A stretch of 64,000 nucleotides of DNA. It comes from Vreelandella neptunia (lineage in GTDB: Bacteria; Pseudomonadota; Gammaproteobacteria; Pseudomonadales; Halomonadaceae). Shown piece by piece: positions 1 through 8,549 of the stretch. The notes beneath the pieces were generated by a model. It was not told where the DNA came from. It was given only the letters and a program-made list of their open reading frames with translations, and ran no database searches. The first letter of the stretch is position 1; each line of letters begins with the position of its first letter. A program made the position numbers and the translations under genes. The DNA lies in assembly GCF_022489065.1 (NCBI RefSeq), contig NZ_JAKVTW010000006.1:124001-188000 (forward strand), in the 5' to 3' direction.

Positions 1-338
1 CCATAAATGTTGGTCAGAATCATCTCACGCCATGCTTCATGGTCAGCACTACTAAACCCACCGGGCGAGCCACCACGACCAGCGTTGGCAAAGATAGCAT
101 CAAGGCGACCAAAGGTTTCAAGTGCCTGTTCAACCATTGCCTGCTGCTGCTCTAAATGGGTCACGTCAAGCTCGCAGGTTAATACGTTTTCCGGCCCCAG
201 CTCTTGAGAAAGGGCGGTGAGTTTTTCGTTTGAACGAGCGGCCAATACCAGTTTGTAACCTTCGCGCGAGGCTGCTCGGGCGGTAGCTGCGCCGATACCG
301 CTGGATGCGCCAGTAATCAATAGCACCCTGTTATTCAT
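1..338 (-). CDS. Short-chain dehydrogenase/reductase (SDR), partial at window edge
   Basis: N-terminal 112 residues of an NAD(P)-dependent SDR oxidoreductase; the rest lies beyond base 1. Reading leftward from the ATG at 338, the product begins MNNRVLLITGASSGIG, so the Rossmann-fold cofactor motif TGxxxGIG is at about residues 9-16, and the NAG structural motif (FANAGRGG) is near residue 88. The acidic D/E after the second beta strand is replaced by AARS, a pattern more usual in NADP-preferring members. The catalytic Ser-Tyr-Lys is outside the window, so the substrate cannot be judged. It is separated from the nitrate genes by about 100 bases and runs in the same direction. Confidence 0.9.
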   Translation of the reverse strand, partial: MNNRVLLITGASSGIGAATARAASREGYKLVLAARSNEKLTALSQELGPENVLTCELDVTHLEQQQAMVEQALETFGRLDAIFANAGRGGSPGGFSSADHEAWREMILTNIY

Positions 339-441
339 GGTGTGCACTCCTTGCTCGCTGACTTAGGTAAGCCTTTAGCATGGCTAAGGTGATGGCATCC
401 TGCAAACATACACCTAACTTACGCGTTAAGGCTCTGCTAAT

Positions 442-1731
442 TTACCGCGAGCGGAAGTGGCCATCTTCTTTGCGCTGTAGCATCGCTGAAAGGTCCAAAA
501 TTGCTTGGGCCATATCCGCCATGCTTTTGCTTTGATCCATCGAGGTTTTACGCAGGAACCGGTAGGCCTCTTCTTCGCTCATATCCTGATGGGCCATAAT
601 AAGGCCCTTGGCACGCTCGATGAGTTTGCGTTCGCGGAGTGCTTTGCGGGTATTTTCAAGCTCATCGCTAAGGCCTTGTAAGCGGCTTGCTTGTGCCTGG
701 GTCAGCTCAATCAGCGAGCGCCCCAGCGGCGAGGTTAGAGCGTTAGCGGTCAAGTCTCCTAATGGTTGCCCATCATTAAGCGCTAGTAGTTGTTCGCACG
801 GGGCAGGTACATAGGTGAAAGGCTGCGTTTTAGCTTTCTCTAAAGCATCCTGTGCCTGAGCGATTTTACGATGGCAAAGTACGCTCAGCTGTGAGATTAG
901 CGAATCTTCAACCATTTTCATTGAGTCGATACGCAGGGTGGTCAGTTCGTACCAGGTTTCACCCAGCTTATCAGGTGCCTCTTTGGGCGGTGATTGCGTT
1001 GCCTGCGAGCGCTGGCAAGCGATATCGCGCAGGTGGCAAATGCCCGATAGCGTGCGCGGTGAAAGCTCTTTTTGCCACGCCTGCTGCGCTTCGGGTGTCG
1101 CAAACTCTACAAAGGTGTCAAAGCAGCGCTGTTGATCTGTCATTAGCTGGTTTAACAGGGCTCGGTGGGGCTCGTCGAAGTGCCCATGGGTAAAGCCAAA
1201 GGCGCCACAGGCACGCTCCTGGCCAGCCAGCTCTTTGCCCTGCATTAAGTGGAAAATGGCGACCAGCGTGCGCGTAATGTCGGGATCAATAGAGGTGTCA
1301 GCCGCTTCAAATACAATGGCCAGCAGCCCGCTGGTCAGTTGATTGAACGCTTGAGTTGCCGCGTCAGGGGAGATGGCAAAGGTATCAATGGCCCGGCGCA
1401 GCGTGCCTAGTTCATCGAGTGCATACCAAACGGCGGCAATTCGGCGCAGTAAGCGGGCGGCTGCTTGAGGGCGGGCCTCCTGGCTGAGCGCTTCCAAGCG
1501 TTGGCGCATTAACGTCTCTGCCTGCTGACTGTTTTGCCGATAAGTGTCGCGGCGAGTTTTGAAGCGCTGTCCTTGAGAGGCGAGGTATATCGTCGATGCT
1601 CCCCGTTCACGCTGGAGCATATGAATAAAGTGGCTAATGTCTCCGACGATATCGGCGGTGGTGGCTAAGTGGGTAAGGTTGTCGATATCGCAACGGATGG
1701 CGGTTAGAAGCAGTTGCTGCGCTGAGGACAT
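442..1731 (-). CDS. Nitrate-sensing NIT domain / ANTAR antitermination regulator (NasR-like)
   Basis: 429-residue regulator. The middle holds a nitrate/nitrite-sensing NIT domain, recognised by the helix QRERGASTIYLASQG near residues 40-55, and the last 60 residues are an ANTAR RNA-binding domain (LIERAKGLIMAHQDMSEEEAYRFLRK). This architecture is that of Klebsiella NasR, which binds nitrate and stops transcription termination in the leader of the nitrate assimilation operon. The start at 1731 (MSSAQQ) is chosen over an in-frame start 13 codons upstream because AAGGAAA lies 8 bases before it. It follows the nitrate porter gene by about 90 bases on the same strand, so the two are probably co-transcribed and the product likely acts on the leader at 3200-3340. 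Function by family is firm; the target is inferred. Confidence 0.88.
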   Translation of the reverse strand: MSSAQQLLLTAIRCDIDNLTHLATTADIVGDISHFIHMLQRERGASTIYLASQGQRFKTRRDTYRQNSQQAETLMRQRLEALSQEARPQAAARLLRRIAAVWYALDELGTLRRAIDTFAISPDAATQAFNQLTSGLLAIVFEAADTSIDPDITRTLVAIFHLMQGKELAGQERACGAFGFTHGHFDEPHRALLNQLMTDQQRCFDTFVEFATPEAQQAWQKELSPRTLSGICHLRDIACQRSQATQSPPKEAPDKLGETWYELTTLRIDSMKMVEDSLISQLSVLCHRKIAQAQDALEKAKTQPFTYVPAPCEQLLALNDGQPLGDLTANALTSPLGRSLIELTQAQASRLQGLSDELENTRKALRERKLIERAKGLIMAHQDMSEEEAYRFLRKTSMDQSKSMADMAQAILDLSAMLQRKEDGHFRSR

Positions 1732-1823
1732 AGAAATTTCCTTGGGTGACTCGCCGCCTAAAATGAACACTCCCGCTCTGCTGATTAGCTGGAGGGGAGT
1801 GATTGAAGTGTACTGGAAAGCGC

Positions 1824-3176
1824 TTAACGCAACGACAGTGCGCCAGCGCCTACGTCATCACCAACGGCATCACGGTAGGCTTCGGCCTCTTCGGCTTCGG
1901 TAGCATCGCTAAAGCGCACCAGCAACACGCAGGAGGCCAAAATCAGCACCGTAAGACCTAAATAGAACAGCCCTTGTTGATAGGTAAGGCTTTCGCTGCG
2001 GAACAAAAAGGCTGCGCCTACTGCGCCCACATTACCGCCAGCGCCAACAATACCAGCAACTGCCCCTAACGCTTTTTTATTGATAAAGGGGACAACGCCA
2101 TAGGTAGCCCCTTCCGCCATCTGCACAAAGAGGCTGAATACCAGCATGATGCCAATCGCGAGGCTTAGTACGTGCATTTGTGAGAACGCCACCAGGGCAA
2201 TCCCTTCGCAAATCAAGGCAATAAACAGCCAGCGAACGCGTCCTTTCAAGCCGCCTTGTTTGGCAAACAGATCCGAGAAAACGCCCCCCAGGGTACGCGC
2301 AAAAATATTCATGAGCCCGAATAAGCCAGCGATTAGGCCCGCGGTAGCCAGGGTGAGATCAAATTTATCAAAGAAGTAGATGGCCGCGATATTGTTAATG
2401 GTCAGCTCTACGCCAAAGCAGAGTCCGTATACAACGAACAGTGCCCAAACGCGAATATCCTTGGCGGCGGCCAGAAAACTCTGCTTTGCGCCGTTTTCAC
2501 CTGTGGCCTCGGGTAACTCGCCGCGTGCGCGCAGCTCGCTGAAATTGCCGTTGGGTGCATCCTGCGTGAAGAACCAGTAGCCAATACCGGTAAAGAACAT
2601 CACGACGCCAGGCACCATCATCGCCAAGCGCCATCCAAAGGCTTCGTTTACGCCCAGCATCAACATGCCTGAGAAGATCAGCGGCATCAGGATTTGTGTG
2701 GTACCACCGCCTAAGTTACCCCAGCCTGCGCTGGTAGCGTTGGCAGTGCCGACCACATTGGGGGCAAACATCATCGAGGTGTGGTACTGGGTTATAACGA
2801 AGGAGGCGCCGATAGCGCCAATGGCTAAGCGCGCCAGGAGAAAGGTTTCAAAGCTATTGGCCAAACCAATGCCCATTACGGGAATAGCGCCTAATAGCAG
2901 CAGGCCAGTGTAGGTTTTACGTGGCCCGATGCGGTCGCACAGTACGCCAATGGCAAGGCGCACAATCACGGTAATCGCTACCGACGCGATAATGGTATTG
3001 CCGATTTGTGTTTGCGTCAGTGAAAGATCTTCGCGAACGATCGCCATGAGGGGGGCGATACCAAACCAGCCAAAAAAACAGATATGAAACGCGAACCACG
3101 AGAAGTGGAAAGCGCGCATTTGCGGTGTAGAGAAGTTGAGTAGTCGAATGCGGTTGGCTTTATTGCGTATGTCCAT
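1824..3176 (-). CDS. Nitrate/nitrite porter, MFS NNP family (NarK/NasA type)
   Basis: 450-residue inner-membrane protein with about 12 membrane segments. The NNP nitrate signatures are visible: a glycine-rich SAGWGNLGGGTTQ segment in the middle of the N-terminal half and AGIVGAGGNVGA in the C-terminal half, both parts of the substrate channel of NarK-type proteins. It moves nitrate into the cell and/or exchanges nitrite. No nitrate or nitrite reductase gene is in the window, so whether it serves assimilation or respiration is not shown here; the adjacent NIT-ANTAR regulator favours assimilation. GTGAGG sits before the ATG. The 170-base leader contains hairpins described separately. Confidence 0.92.
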   Translation of the reverse strand: MDIRNKANRIRLLNFSTPQMRAFHFSWFAFHICFFGWFGIAPLMAIVREDLSLTQTQIGNTIIASVAITVIVRLAIGVLCDRIGPRKTYTGLLLLGAIPVMGIGLANSFETFLLARLAIGAIGASFVITQYHTSMMFAPNVVGTANATSAGWGNLGGGTTQILMPLIFSGMLMLGVNEAFGWRLAMMVPGVVMFFTGIGYWFFTQDAPNGNFSELRARGELPEATGENGAKQSFLAAAKDIRVWALFVVYGLCFGVELTINNIAAIYFFDKFDLTLATAGLIAGLFGLMNIFARTLGGVFSDLFAKQGGLKGRVRWLFIALICEGIALVAFSQMHVLSLAIGIMLVFSLFVQMAEGATYGVVPFINKKALGAVAGIVGAGGNVGAVGAAFLFRSESLTYQQGLFYLGLTVLILASCVLLVRFSDATEAEEAEAYRDAVGDDVGAGALSLR

Positions 3177-3214
3177 GGGTTGGCCTCACGGGGCATAAAA
3201 CGAGTTGATCGCTA

Positions 3215-3238
3215 CGCAGCGCAAAAATGAGCGCCGCG
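3215..3238 (-). other. Third leader hairpin, possible terminator/anti-SD element of the nitrate porter mRNA
   Basis: On the minus strand an 8-bp GC-rich stem (CGCGGCGC with GCGCTGCG, one G-U pair) closes a U-rich 8-base loop, about 40 bases before the porter start. It could be the element that an ANTAR protein overrides, but the run of T that follows a classical terminator is weak here (TCGTTTTATG comes 10 bases later). Confidence 0.4.
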
Positions 3239-3259
3239 CAAACAATTGACGAGAACATG

Positions 3260-3334
3260 CCTTCATCATTGAAGGTCAGGCTCGACGCACTCGTACCCAG
3301 TTGGGCCTGGTCCACGCCTACCACCACTGATAGG
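3260..3334 (-). promoter_or_regulatory. Candidate ANTAR-binding dual hairpin leader
   Basis: Two hairpins are readable on the minus strand upstream of the nitrate porter. The first (3334-3317) is CCTATC, loop AGTGGT, GGTAGG. The second (3275-3260) is CCTTC, loop AATGAT, GAAGG. Both loops are hexanucleotides with A in position 1 and G in position 4, the recognition rule known for ANTAR proteins such as NasR and EutV. An ANTAR regulator is encoded just downstream in the same unit. The 41-base linker is longer than in many described cases. Confidence 0.65.
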
Positions 3335-3546
3335 AGTTATGCAGGTAATTTGCCAGTTGGATGTTTAATTTTAAAAATCATAATCTTAATTTATTTATTT
3401 GGTTTTTTTGAGTGAAGGTAGGCCGCGAGCATGCTGCATAATTGGGCATGCTGTTCATGCTCTGCGGCATGTTGGTGCTAAAGAGATATACTCATTAAGC
3501 ATTCGATTGTTATCGCTGTTCGCATAACCCGCGCTGACGCTGGGCG
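3335..3546. other. Intergenic region upstream of the nitrate leader
   Basis: Gene-free. It contains an A/T-rich tract at 3360-3412, where the promoter of the nitrate porter would be expected, and several copies of GCATG between 3430 and 3472 that form overlapping inverted repeats (possible regulator site). I could not assign a promoter class. Confidence 0.4.
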
Positions 3547-4566
3547 TTACTCATGAAGATAGACAGCGTCAATATCGAGAGAGGAGTATTCGCCAAGTGC
3601 ATCGAAATGTTCCCCTAGCCAGCGTTCAGCTGCGGCTTGGCCTTGCTCAAAAAGATGGCATAAAAATGGCCACTCTGAATTGGATTTACTGGAGACAGAA
3701 AGCCCCTCTAGGGCCAGCTCCCCGCTAATGCGGTGAAAAAGTGCCTGCTGGTAGCAGTTTTCTATACCCTGCTCATCGAGCGCGTGCTTAAGCAGCGCGA
3801 TCATACGGATCTCTTTAATCAGCGCTGAATTAAAGGTGATCTCATTGAGCCGGTTCATAATCGCTGATGCCGAGGTAGGGACTTCATCTCGGCTGATGGG
3901 ATTAATTTGTACCAGCAGAATATCTCTTGCGCTGCACTCTTCCATGAGAGGGAACAGCGCGGGATTGCCCATATAGCCGCCGTCCCAATAGGCCTCGCCG
4001 TCAATTTCCACCGCTTGGAACATAAACGGTAAGCAAGCTGAGGCCATCACCGCGTCAACACTCATCTCTTCACGGCGGAACACGCGCTGTTTCCCCGTCC
4101 GCACGTTAGTGGCTGTTACAAACAGCTTAAGCTGTTGGCATTGTCGTACCCGCTCAAAATCAATGTGGTTGGCGACGATATCGCGTAACGGATTGATGTT
4201 AAGCGGGTTGAGTTGATACGGCGAAGCCACTCGGCTTATCAGGTCCATGGCAATAAAACCGGGCGAGTTATCCAGACTCCAGTTGCCAGTCAGTATATCC
4301 ATGGGTGAGCGTCGGATCGGGCTTGCCATGCCTGCCCGGCTGACGGCTTGCCAAAAGTCGTGGAGTGCTTGTCGTGCAGTGTCTTTATCGCCCCGTGTCA
4401 GCGCATCTGCCATCACCACACCGTTCATTGCCCCTGCGCTGGTGCCACTGATGCCTTCAATTTCAATGCGATCATCCGCTAAAAGGCGATCAATCACGCC
4501 CCAGGTATAGGCTCCATGGGCGCCGCCGCCTTGTAACGCGAGGTCTAGCTTTTTGACCTGTGCCAT
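3547..4566 (-). CDS. Patatin-like phospholipase family protein
   Basis: 339-residue serine lipid acyl hydrolase. The N-terminus carries the oxyanion-hole motif LALQGGGAHGAYTWGV at residues 8-23, then the nucleophile elbow GTSAGA at about 40-45 (catalytic Ser) and the catalytic aspartate in DGGYMGNP near residue 190. No signal peptide or membrane segment is seen, so it is probably cytoplasmic or peripherally membrane-bound. Substrate is unknown; bacterial relatives act on phospholipids or stored lipids. It stands alone between the nitrate unit and the CZB gene. GGGAAA lies before the ATG. Confidence 0.9.
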   Translation of the reverse strand: MAQVKKLDLALQGGGAHGAYTWGVIDRLLADDRIEIEGISGTSAGAMNGVVMADALTRGDKDTARQALHDFWQAVSRAGMASPIRRSPMDILTGNWSLDNSPGFIAMDLISRVASPYQLNPLNINPLRDIVANHIDFERVRQCQQLKLFVTATNVRTGKQRVFRREEMSVDAVMASACLPFMFQAVEIDGEAYWDGGYMGNPALFPLMEECSARDILLVQINPISRDEVPTSASAIMNRLNEITFNSALIKEIRMIALLKHALDEQGIENCYQQALFHRISGELALEGLSVSSKSNSEWPFLCHLFEQGQAAAERWLGEHFDALGEYSSLDIDAVYLHE

Positions 4567-4677
4567 ATGCTGTTTCCCATTGCGACCGGTGAGGAAAGTA
4601 GTTTCACTGAAACCAGCATGGCATAGGCAGGCAGAGAAGACGAAAGGCTATTTAGCAGACAGCTAAGCGGTGAGCAC

Positions 4678-5808
4678 TCAAGGTGACCCCGCTAAGGGTG
4701 AGTGGAGGCTGGTCGAGTAGGGCGCCTCAAACATGGCGTGTTCCATCAGGTTGTCCAACTGAAGGGCTAGCTGCTGGCTGGCTTCTTCCATGACGCCTAA
4801 TGCAGCCAACTGCCCGTTGCGGTCGCCTAACCGGGCAAATTTAAGCGCTTCAGCGCCGCTTTCGTGCATGCGGCGATGCGGCGCGGTTAAGGCTCGATAA
4901 GCTTCGGTGCGCGCATAGCGCTGGTAACCTTCGCCCTGGTAGTGCCAGCGGCCTAGGCGGCATTGATGATGGTCTTCCAGCGGTGCATCCGTGTTTGCAG
5001 ATAATAACTGCTTATAAAGACGACATTTCCACACCGCATGATCAAGCTTCGCCGAGTGCAAAAATGCAGCCGTGGCGTTGTGGTGAATGACCTTATGCAT
5101 ATGCTGGGCTTGATCAGCGAGCTTATGAACTGCTTGCTTGGCAGCATGCGCCGTGAGGGCAGTTTCATCATCGGCCTGGCGTTTTTTCACTGCCGCTTGC
5201 GAGTGAGCTCTTACTTGACTATTCATCTGCTCCATCAGTTGGCTTAGCTGATGGCTTAGTTGGTGCATATTTAGCGCTAGGCGGTGAACGTCATCGGCGA
5301 TGGCTGCTAATCCTGGCGAGGGTTGGCTCGCAGAATCGGCGCTTTCAAGCAGGCCTTGGCTATGGGCTGTTTCGAGCGCTGTGCTAACCGCTAACGATTG
5401 CGCGTGGCCAGCATTGCGAGCAAGCGCTACCTGCAGCTGGCTGAGAGCGTGCAGCGTTTTAGCGAGGACTAACGGCGAGATGGGTAGCGCTTCGGTATGC
5501 TCAGGATCCTGGCAACGCTGATCAACCGTATTAACGGCTTGCTCGGCGGCGGCAATCAGATTAAACGTCTCCGTGAGGGTGGCACGCTCACCGGCAAGCT
5601 GGTCGGCGTACTCTTGAATGCCGAGATTAAGCGAGGCCAGCATATCCGCTCCTCTCGCTTGCAGCATGCCAATGGATTGTGACGGTTTCATCAGGCTCAA
5701 CAGTCGGGAGCTTGGGGAGGGCGTGGCGGCTTCAAGCTGATCGCGCAACTCTGCGACTTCCTGCTCTAGGCGGCGAATTTTTTGGTACGGATGCATAAAG
5801 GTGAACAT
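4678..5808 (-). CDS. CZB (chemoreceptor zinc-binding) domain protein without a receptor signalling tip
   Basis: 376-residue protein starting MFTFMHPYQKIRRLEQEV; an in-frame TTG 9 codons upstream has no ribosome site. Residues 10-30 form a short coiled coil, followed by a long helical region with alternating Leu/Gln/His. The C-terminal third is a CZB domain: LDHAVWK, then CRLGRWHYQGEGY, then HRRMHESG supply the conserved His, Cys and His zinc ligands. CZB domains sense zinc or hypochlorite in chemoreceptors and diguanylate cyclases. No HAMP domain and no conserved chemoreceptor hairpin (E-x-I-N-E-I) is present, and there is no transmembrane segment, so this is probably a soluble sensor of unknown partner. 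Confidence 0.75.
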   Translation of the reverse strand: MFTFMHPYQKIRRLEQEVAELRDQLEAATPSPSSRLLSLMKPSQSIGMLQARGADMLASLNLGIQEYADQLAGERATLTETFNLIAAAEQAVNTVDQRCQDPEHTEALPISPLVLAKTLHALSQLQVALARNAGHAQSLAVSTALETAHSQGLLESADSASQPSPGLAAIADDVHRLALNMHQLSHQLSQLMEQMNSQVRAHSQAAVKKRQADDETALTAHAAKQAVHKLADQAQHMHKVIHHNATAAFLHSAKLDHAVWKCRLYKQLLSANTDAPLEDHHQCRLGRWHYQGEGYQRYARTEAYRALTAPHRRMHESGAEALKFARLGDRNGQLAALGVMEEASQQLALQLDNLMEHAMFEAPYSTSLHSPLAGSP

Positions 5809-5978
5809 GGCGGAGACACCTACGGCAGATAGCAAAACTTTGTGTTAATTTGTCACGAAGTATTGCAGAGGGTTCCTTGGTACGCCTGATTTAGCTGCTT
5901 TAAATGATGAAATTCAGCTGTTGTTTGCTTTCGAGAATGAAGTTGTTAACGTTATTCTTATTAAGAGTCTGGATAACA

Positions 5979-6701
5979 TCAGCGTCGAGCAAGCTGCGCA
6001 GCGGCGGCTGTGCAGCCTAAAAACGCTGAAGTAGCGAGCCACTCGGCATCGGGATAATAAGCGAACACATATTGATCTTCCTTGAGGCTATCGATCAGCG
6101 GATAAGTAACGTCTTCTCGCACCGCTGGGCAACCATGGCTGCGCCCGAGTCTGCCCGTTTGAGTGATGAACGCGTCGCTCACATAGTCAGCCCCATGAAT
6201 CACAATGGCACGCTCATACGCCAAGTCATTTACGTTAGGCTCAAGCCCCTCCAGGCGCAGTGAGTAACCGTTGCGCCCATAATAGCTATTCATGGTGCGA
6301 AATAAGCCAATGCTGGACTGATGGCTGTCGGGCGTATTTGAAAACGTCTCTGCTTGTGCATCTCCTGACCCCTGACCGTGGGAGACCAGCTCTTCAAAGA
6401 GTAGCTTATGTTGGCGCAAATCAAATACCCATAGGCGTGGCTCGGTAGACGGCAGTGAGTAATCGATCACCGCGAGGCGCTCTGCATTGGGTTCGGCGCA
6501 GTTAAGGGCCTGAGCCGCTAAACGCAGTGCAGCAGGTGTTGCCTGGGGGGCTAGTTGCTGCAGTTGATGGTGTAAAGGCAGCACGCCCAGCGGTGGCGTT
6601 GAAGCCACTTGGGCAAAGAAGCTGGCAGCCTGCAGAGGTAATGTAAATAATAGTAAAGGCAGGGAAAATAGTAACGTGGCAATATTTAATTTAAGAGCCA
6701 T
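5979..6701 (-). CDS. Murein L,D-transpeptidase catalytic domain family protein (YkuD_2 type)
   Basis: 240 residues with an N-terminal secretion signal (hydrophobic stretch to about residue 25, ending in QAASFF). The C-terminal half has the catalytic pattern GRLGRSHGCPAVRED with His and Cys, and an upstream IVIHGADYVSDAF segment carrying the other conserved histidine. Enzymes of this family act in the periplasm on peptidoglycan cross-links or lipoprotein attachment. It is divergent from a second, larger L,D-transpeptidase gene with about 107 bases between them, suggesting a shared control region. Confidence 0.88.
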   Translation of the reverse strand: MALKLNIATLLFSLPLLLFTLPLQAASFFAQVASTPPLGVLPLHHQLQQLAPQATPAALRLAAQALNCAEPNAERLAVIDYSLPSTEPRLWVFDLRQHKLLFEELVSHGQGSGDAQAETFSNTPDSHQSSIGLFRTMNSYYGRNGYSLRLEGLEPNVNDLAYERAIVIHGADYVSDAFITQTGRLGRSHGCPAVREDVTYPLIDSLKEDQYVFAYYPDAEWLATSAFLGCTAAAAQLARR

Positions 6702-6808
6702 ATAAATCGGTCCCGCAAGTCATAATAAGTCATGATAAAGAGTAGCTGGCTAAGATAAAAAGAGAGGCCAGCTGGTGTGGAAGCCTATAGTAACGCAAGG
6801 AGAGGGCG

Positions 6809-8443
6809 ATGAATCAGATACAGCCGTTACGACACTGGGCAATAGGCGTTGCCCTGTGTCTAACGTTTACCCACGGCCCTTTAGGCATAAGCAATGTATA
6901 TGCGGACTCACTCCCATTGCAACAGGCGTTGGGCCAACAGTTAAACGTTACAGAGGCGCATCGCCTGCCCATTGATGAGTTTTATCAACTGCGTGATGGC
7001 CAGCCGGCTTGGCAAGCAGTAGTCGCGGTTGAGTCTTTGGTCGAGGCGCTAAACAGCTTGGAAAACGATGGCTTGGTGCCGGAAGATTATCATGCCGACA
7101 CCTTGCTTGAAGAGTTTCAGCGCAGCCAAGCAAACGACGATTTAGCGAAAGCGACGTTCGATATTAAGGCCACTCGTTCACTATTGCTGGCGCTGGATCA
7201 TTTACAGCGCGGCAAGGTAAACCCTCGTGATGTGGAGCCCCAGTGGGATGCGCCACGTACGGAAACCAGCTACTCGATGCTGCGGGTTGTGCATGCGATT
7301 GAGGATCGCGAGATAGATAACGCTATCGCGTTAGCCAGGCCTTCATCAGCTGAATATCAGCAGTTGCGAGAAGCCTTAAAACAGCATTATCAATTGGCCA
7401 CTCTGGGCAGCGCACCCTACTTAGCCGCTAGAGATGAATCTCTTCGACCAGGCGATGAAGCCGACGACGTTGTCGTGCTGCGCCAACGATTGGCCTTGTG
7501 GGGTGAGGCTGACTTAATGATGGCTGATAGCAGCGCTTATCCGTTAATTGGCGTACAGACAGGATCCAATCGACGTGCTTTTGATGTCTCACTTGAAGCC
7601 GCCGTAAAGCGTTTTCAGCGCCGACATTTACTCCAGGAAGACGGCGTGGTGGGTGAGCAAACTCGGCAAGCTTTGAATACCACCGTAGCATCACGAATCG
7701 ATCAGCTACGCGTCAATCTAGAACGCGCGCGGTGGATCCGGCCAATGCAGGCTGCCGAGCCACGGGTGTGGGTCGATATAGCCGGGTACCGTATGCACTA
7801 TATTCGCCCTAACGGTCAGCATTGGGATGCTCGAGTGGTGGTAGGCTCGCCGCGTCGCGAAACGCCGATCATTCACTCCACTATTAGCCATTTGACGATT
7901 AATCCATCCTGGACCATCCCGCCAACGATCATGCGTGAGGATGTGTTACCCCGCGTGCGGGCAGATATCGATTACTTGGCGCGTCAAAATATTCAGGTGA
8001 TCAGTAGTTCTGGTGAGCCGCTGGTAGCCGAGGAGATCGATTGGCAGCGCCCTGGCAGCGTGATGTTGCGCCAAGTGGCGGGTGCAGGCAATCCGCTGGG
8101 GCGAGTCGTGGTGCGGTTCCCCAACGACGATATGATCTATTTGCACGACACCCCCGCACGCGGCCTGTTTCAACGTGACCAGCGCGCGCTTAGTTCAGGC
8201 TGTATTCGGGTCGAAGGCGTCGCTGAGCTGGCGCAAATGCTGCTCCAAGATACTGGTAGTCGTTACCAGATGAGCACTCTGTTAAGCGGCGGGAGTGACC
8301 GCAACATAAGCCTGACCCAGCGTATTCCTGTTGCGCTTCACTACTTAACCGCCTGGCCCAATGAACTGGGAGAGGTAGAGTTTAGGCCTGACATTTATCG
8401 CCGTGACGCAACACTGCTGGCAGCGTTACAGCGTCCGGTTTAG
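6809..8443 (+). CDS. L,D-transpeptidase of the YcbB/LdtD type
   Basis: 544-residue secreted enzyme: N-terminal signal (residues 1-30), a helical scaffold region, a peptidoglycan-binding PG_binding_1 segment around residues 220-290 (VKRFQRRHLLQEDGVVGEQT), then a YkuD catalytic domain ending with HDTPARGLFQRDQRALSSGC, where the last Cys is the nucleophile. The size and order match E. coli LdtD (YcbB), which makes 3-3 cross-links in peptidoglycan. AAGGAGAGG precedes the ATG. A perfect 28-base palindromic terminator follows. Confidence 0.93.
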   Translation: MNQIQPLRHWAIGVALCLTFTHGPLGISNVYADSLPLQQALGQQLNVTEAHRLPIDEFYQLRDGQPAWQAVVAVESLVEALNSLENDGLVPEDYHADTLLEEFQRSQANDDLAKATFDIKATRSLLLALDHLQRGKVNPRDVEPQWDAPRTETSYSMLRVVHAIEDREIDNAIALARPSSAEYQQLREALKQHYQLATLGSAPYLAARDESLRPGDEADDVVVLRQRLALWGEADLMMADSSAYPLIGVQTGSNRRAFDVSLEAAVKRFQRRHLLQEDGVVGEQTRQALNTTVASRIDQLRVNLERARWIRPMQAAEPRVWVDIAGYRMHYIRPNGQHWDARVVVGSPRRETPIIHSTISHLTINPSWTIPPTIMREDVLPRVRADIDYLARQNIQVISSSGEPLVAEEIDWQRPGSVMLRQVAGAGNPLGRVVVRFPNDDMIYLHDTPARGLFQRDQRALSSGCIRVEGVAELAQMLLQDTGSRYQMSTLLSGGSDRNISLTQRIPVALHYLTAWPNELGEVEFRPDIYRRDATLLAALQRPV

Positions 8444-8492
8444 GGGGTTTAATACTCGTTAACGTGCACAAATAAAATAGCTTCAGACAACG

Positions 8493-8520
8493 CAAAACAC
8501 CGCCAATTGGCGGTGTTTTG
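8493..8520. terminator. Bidirectional terminator between ldt and M23 genes
   Basis: Fully palindromic 28-base sequence, with CAAAACACCGCC and its complement, placed between the convergent L,D-transpeptidase and M23 peptidase genes. The A/T flanks give a T-run in either direction. Confidence 0.88.
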
Positions 8521-8549
8521 CAGTTTAATACCGAATGAAAAACAGGTGT

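Noticed and set aside
852..1193. Plus-strand open frame of 113 codons inside the NIT-ANTAR gene
   Set aside because: It is the antisense of a gene with two recognisable domains, with no ribosome site or conserved features of its own.
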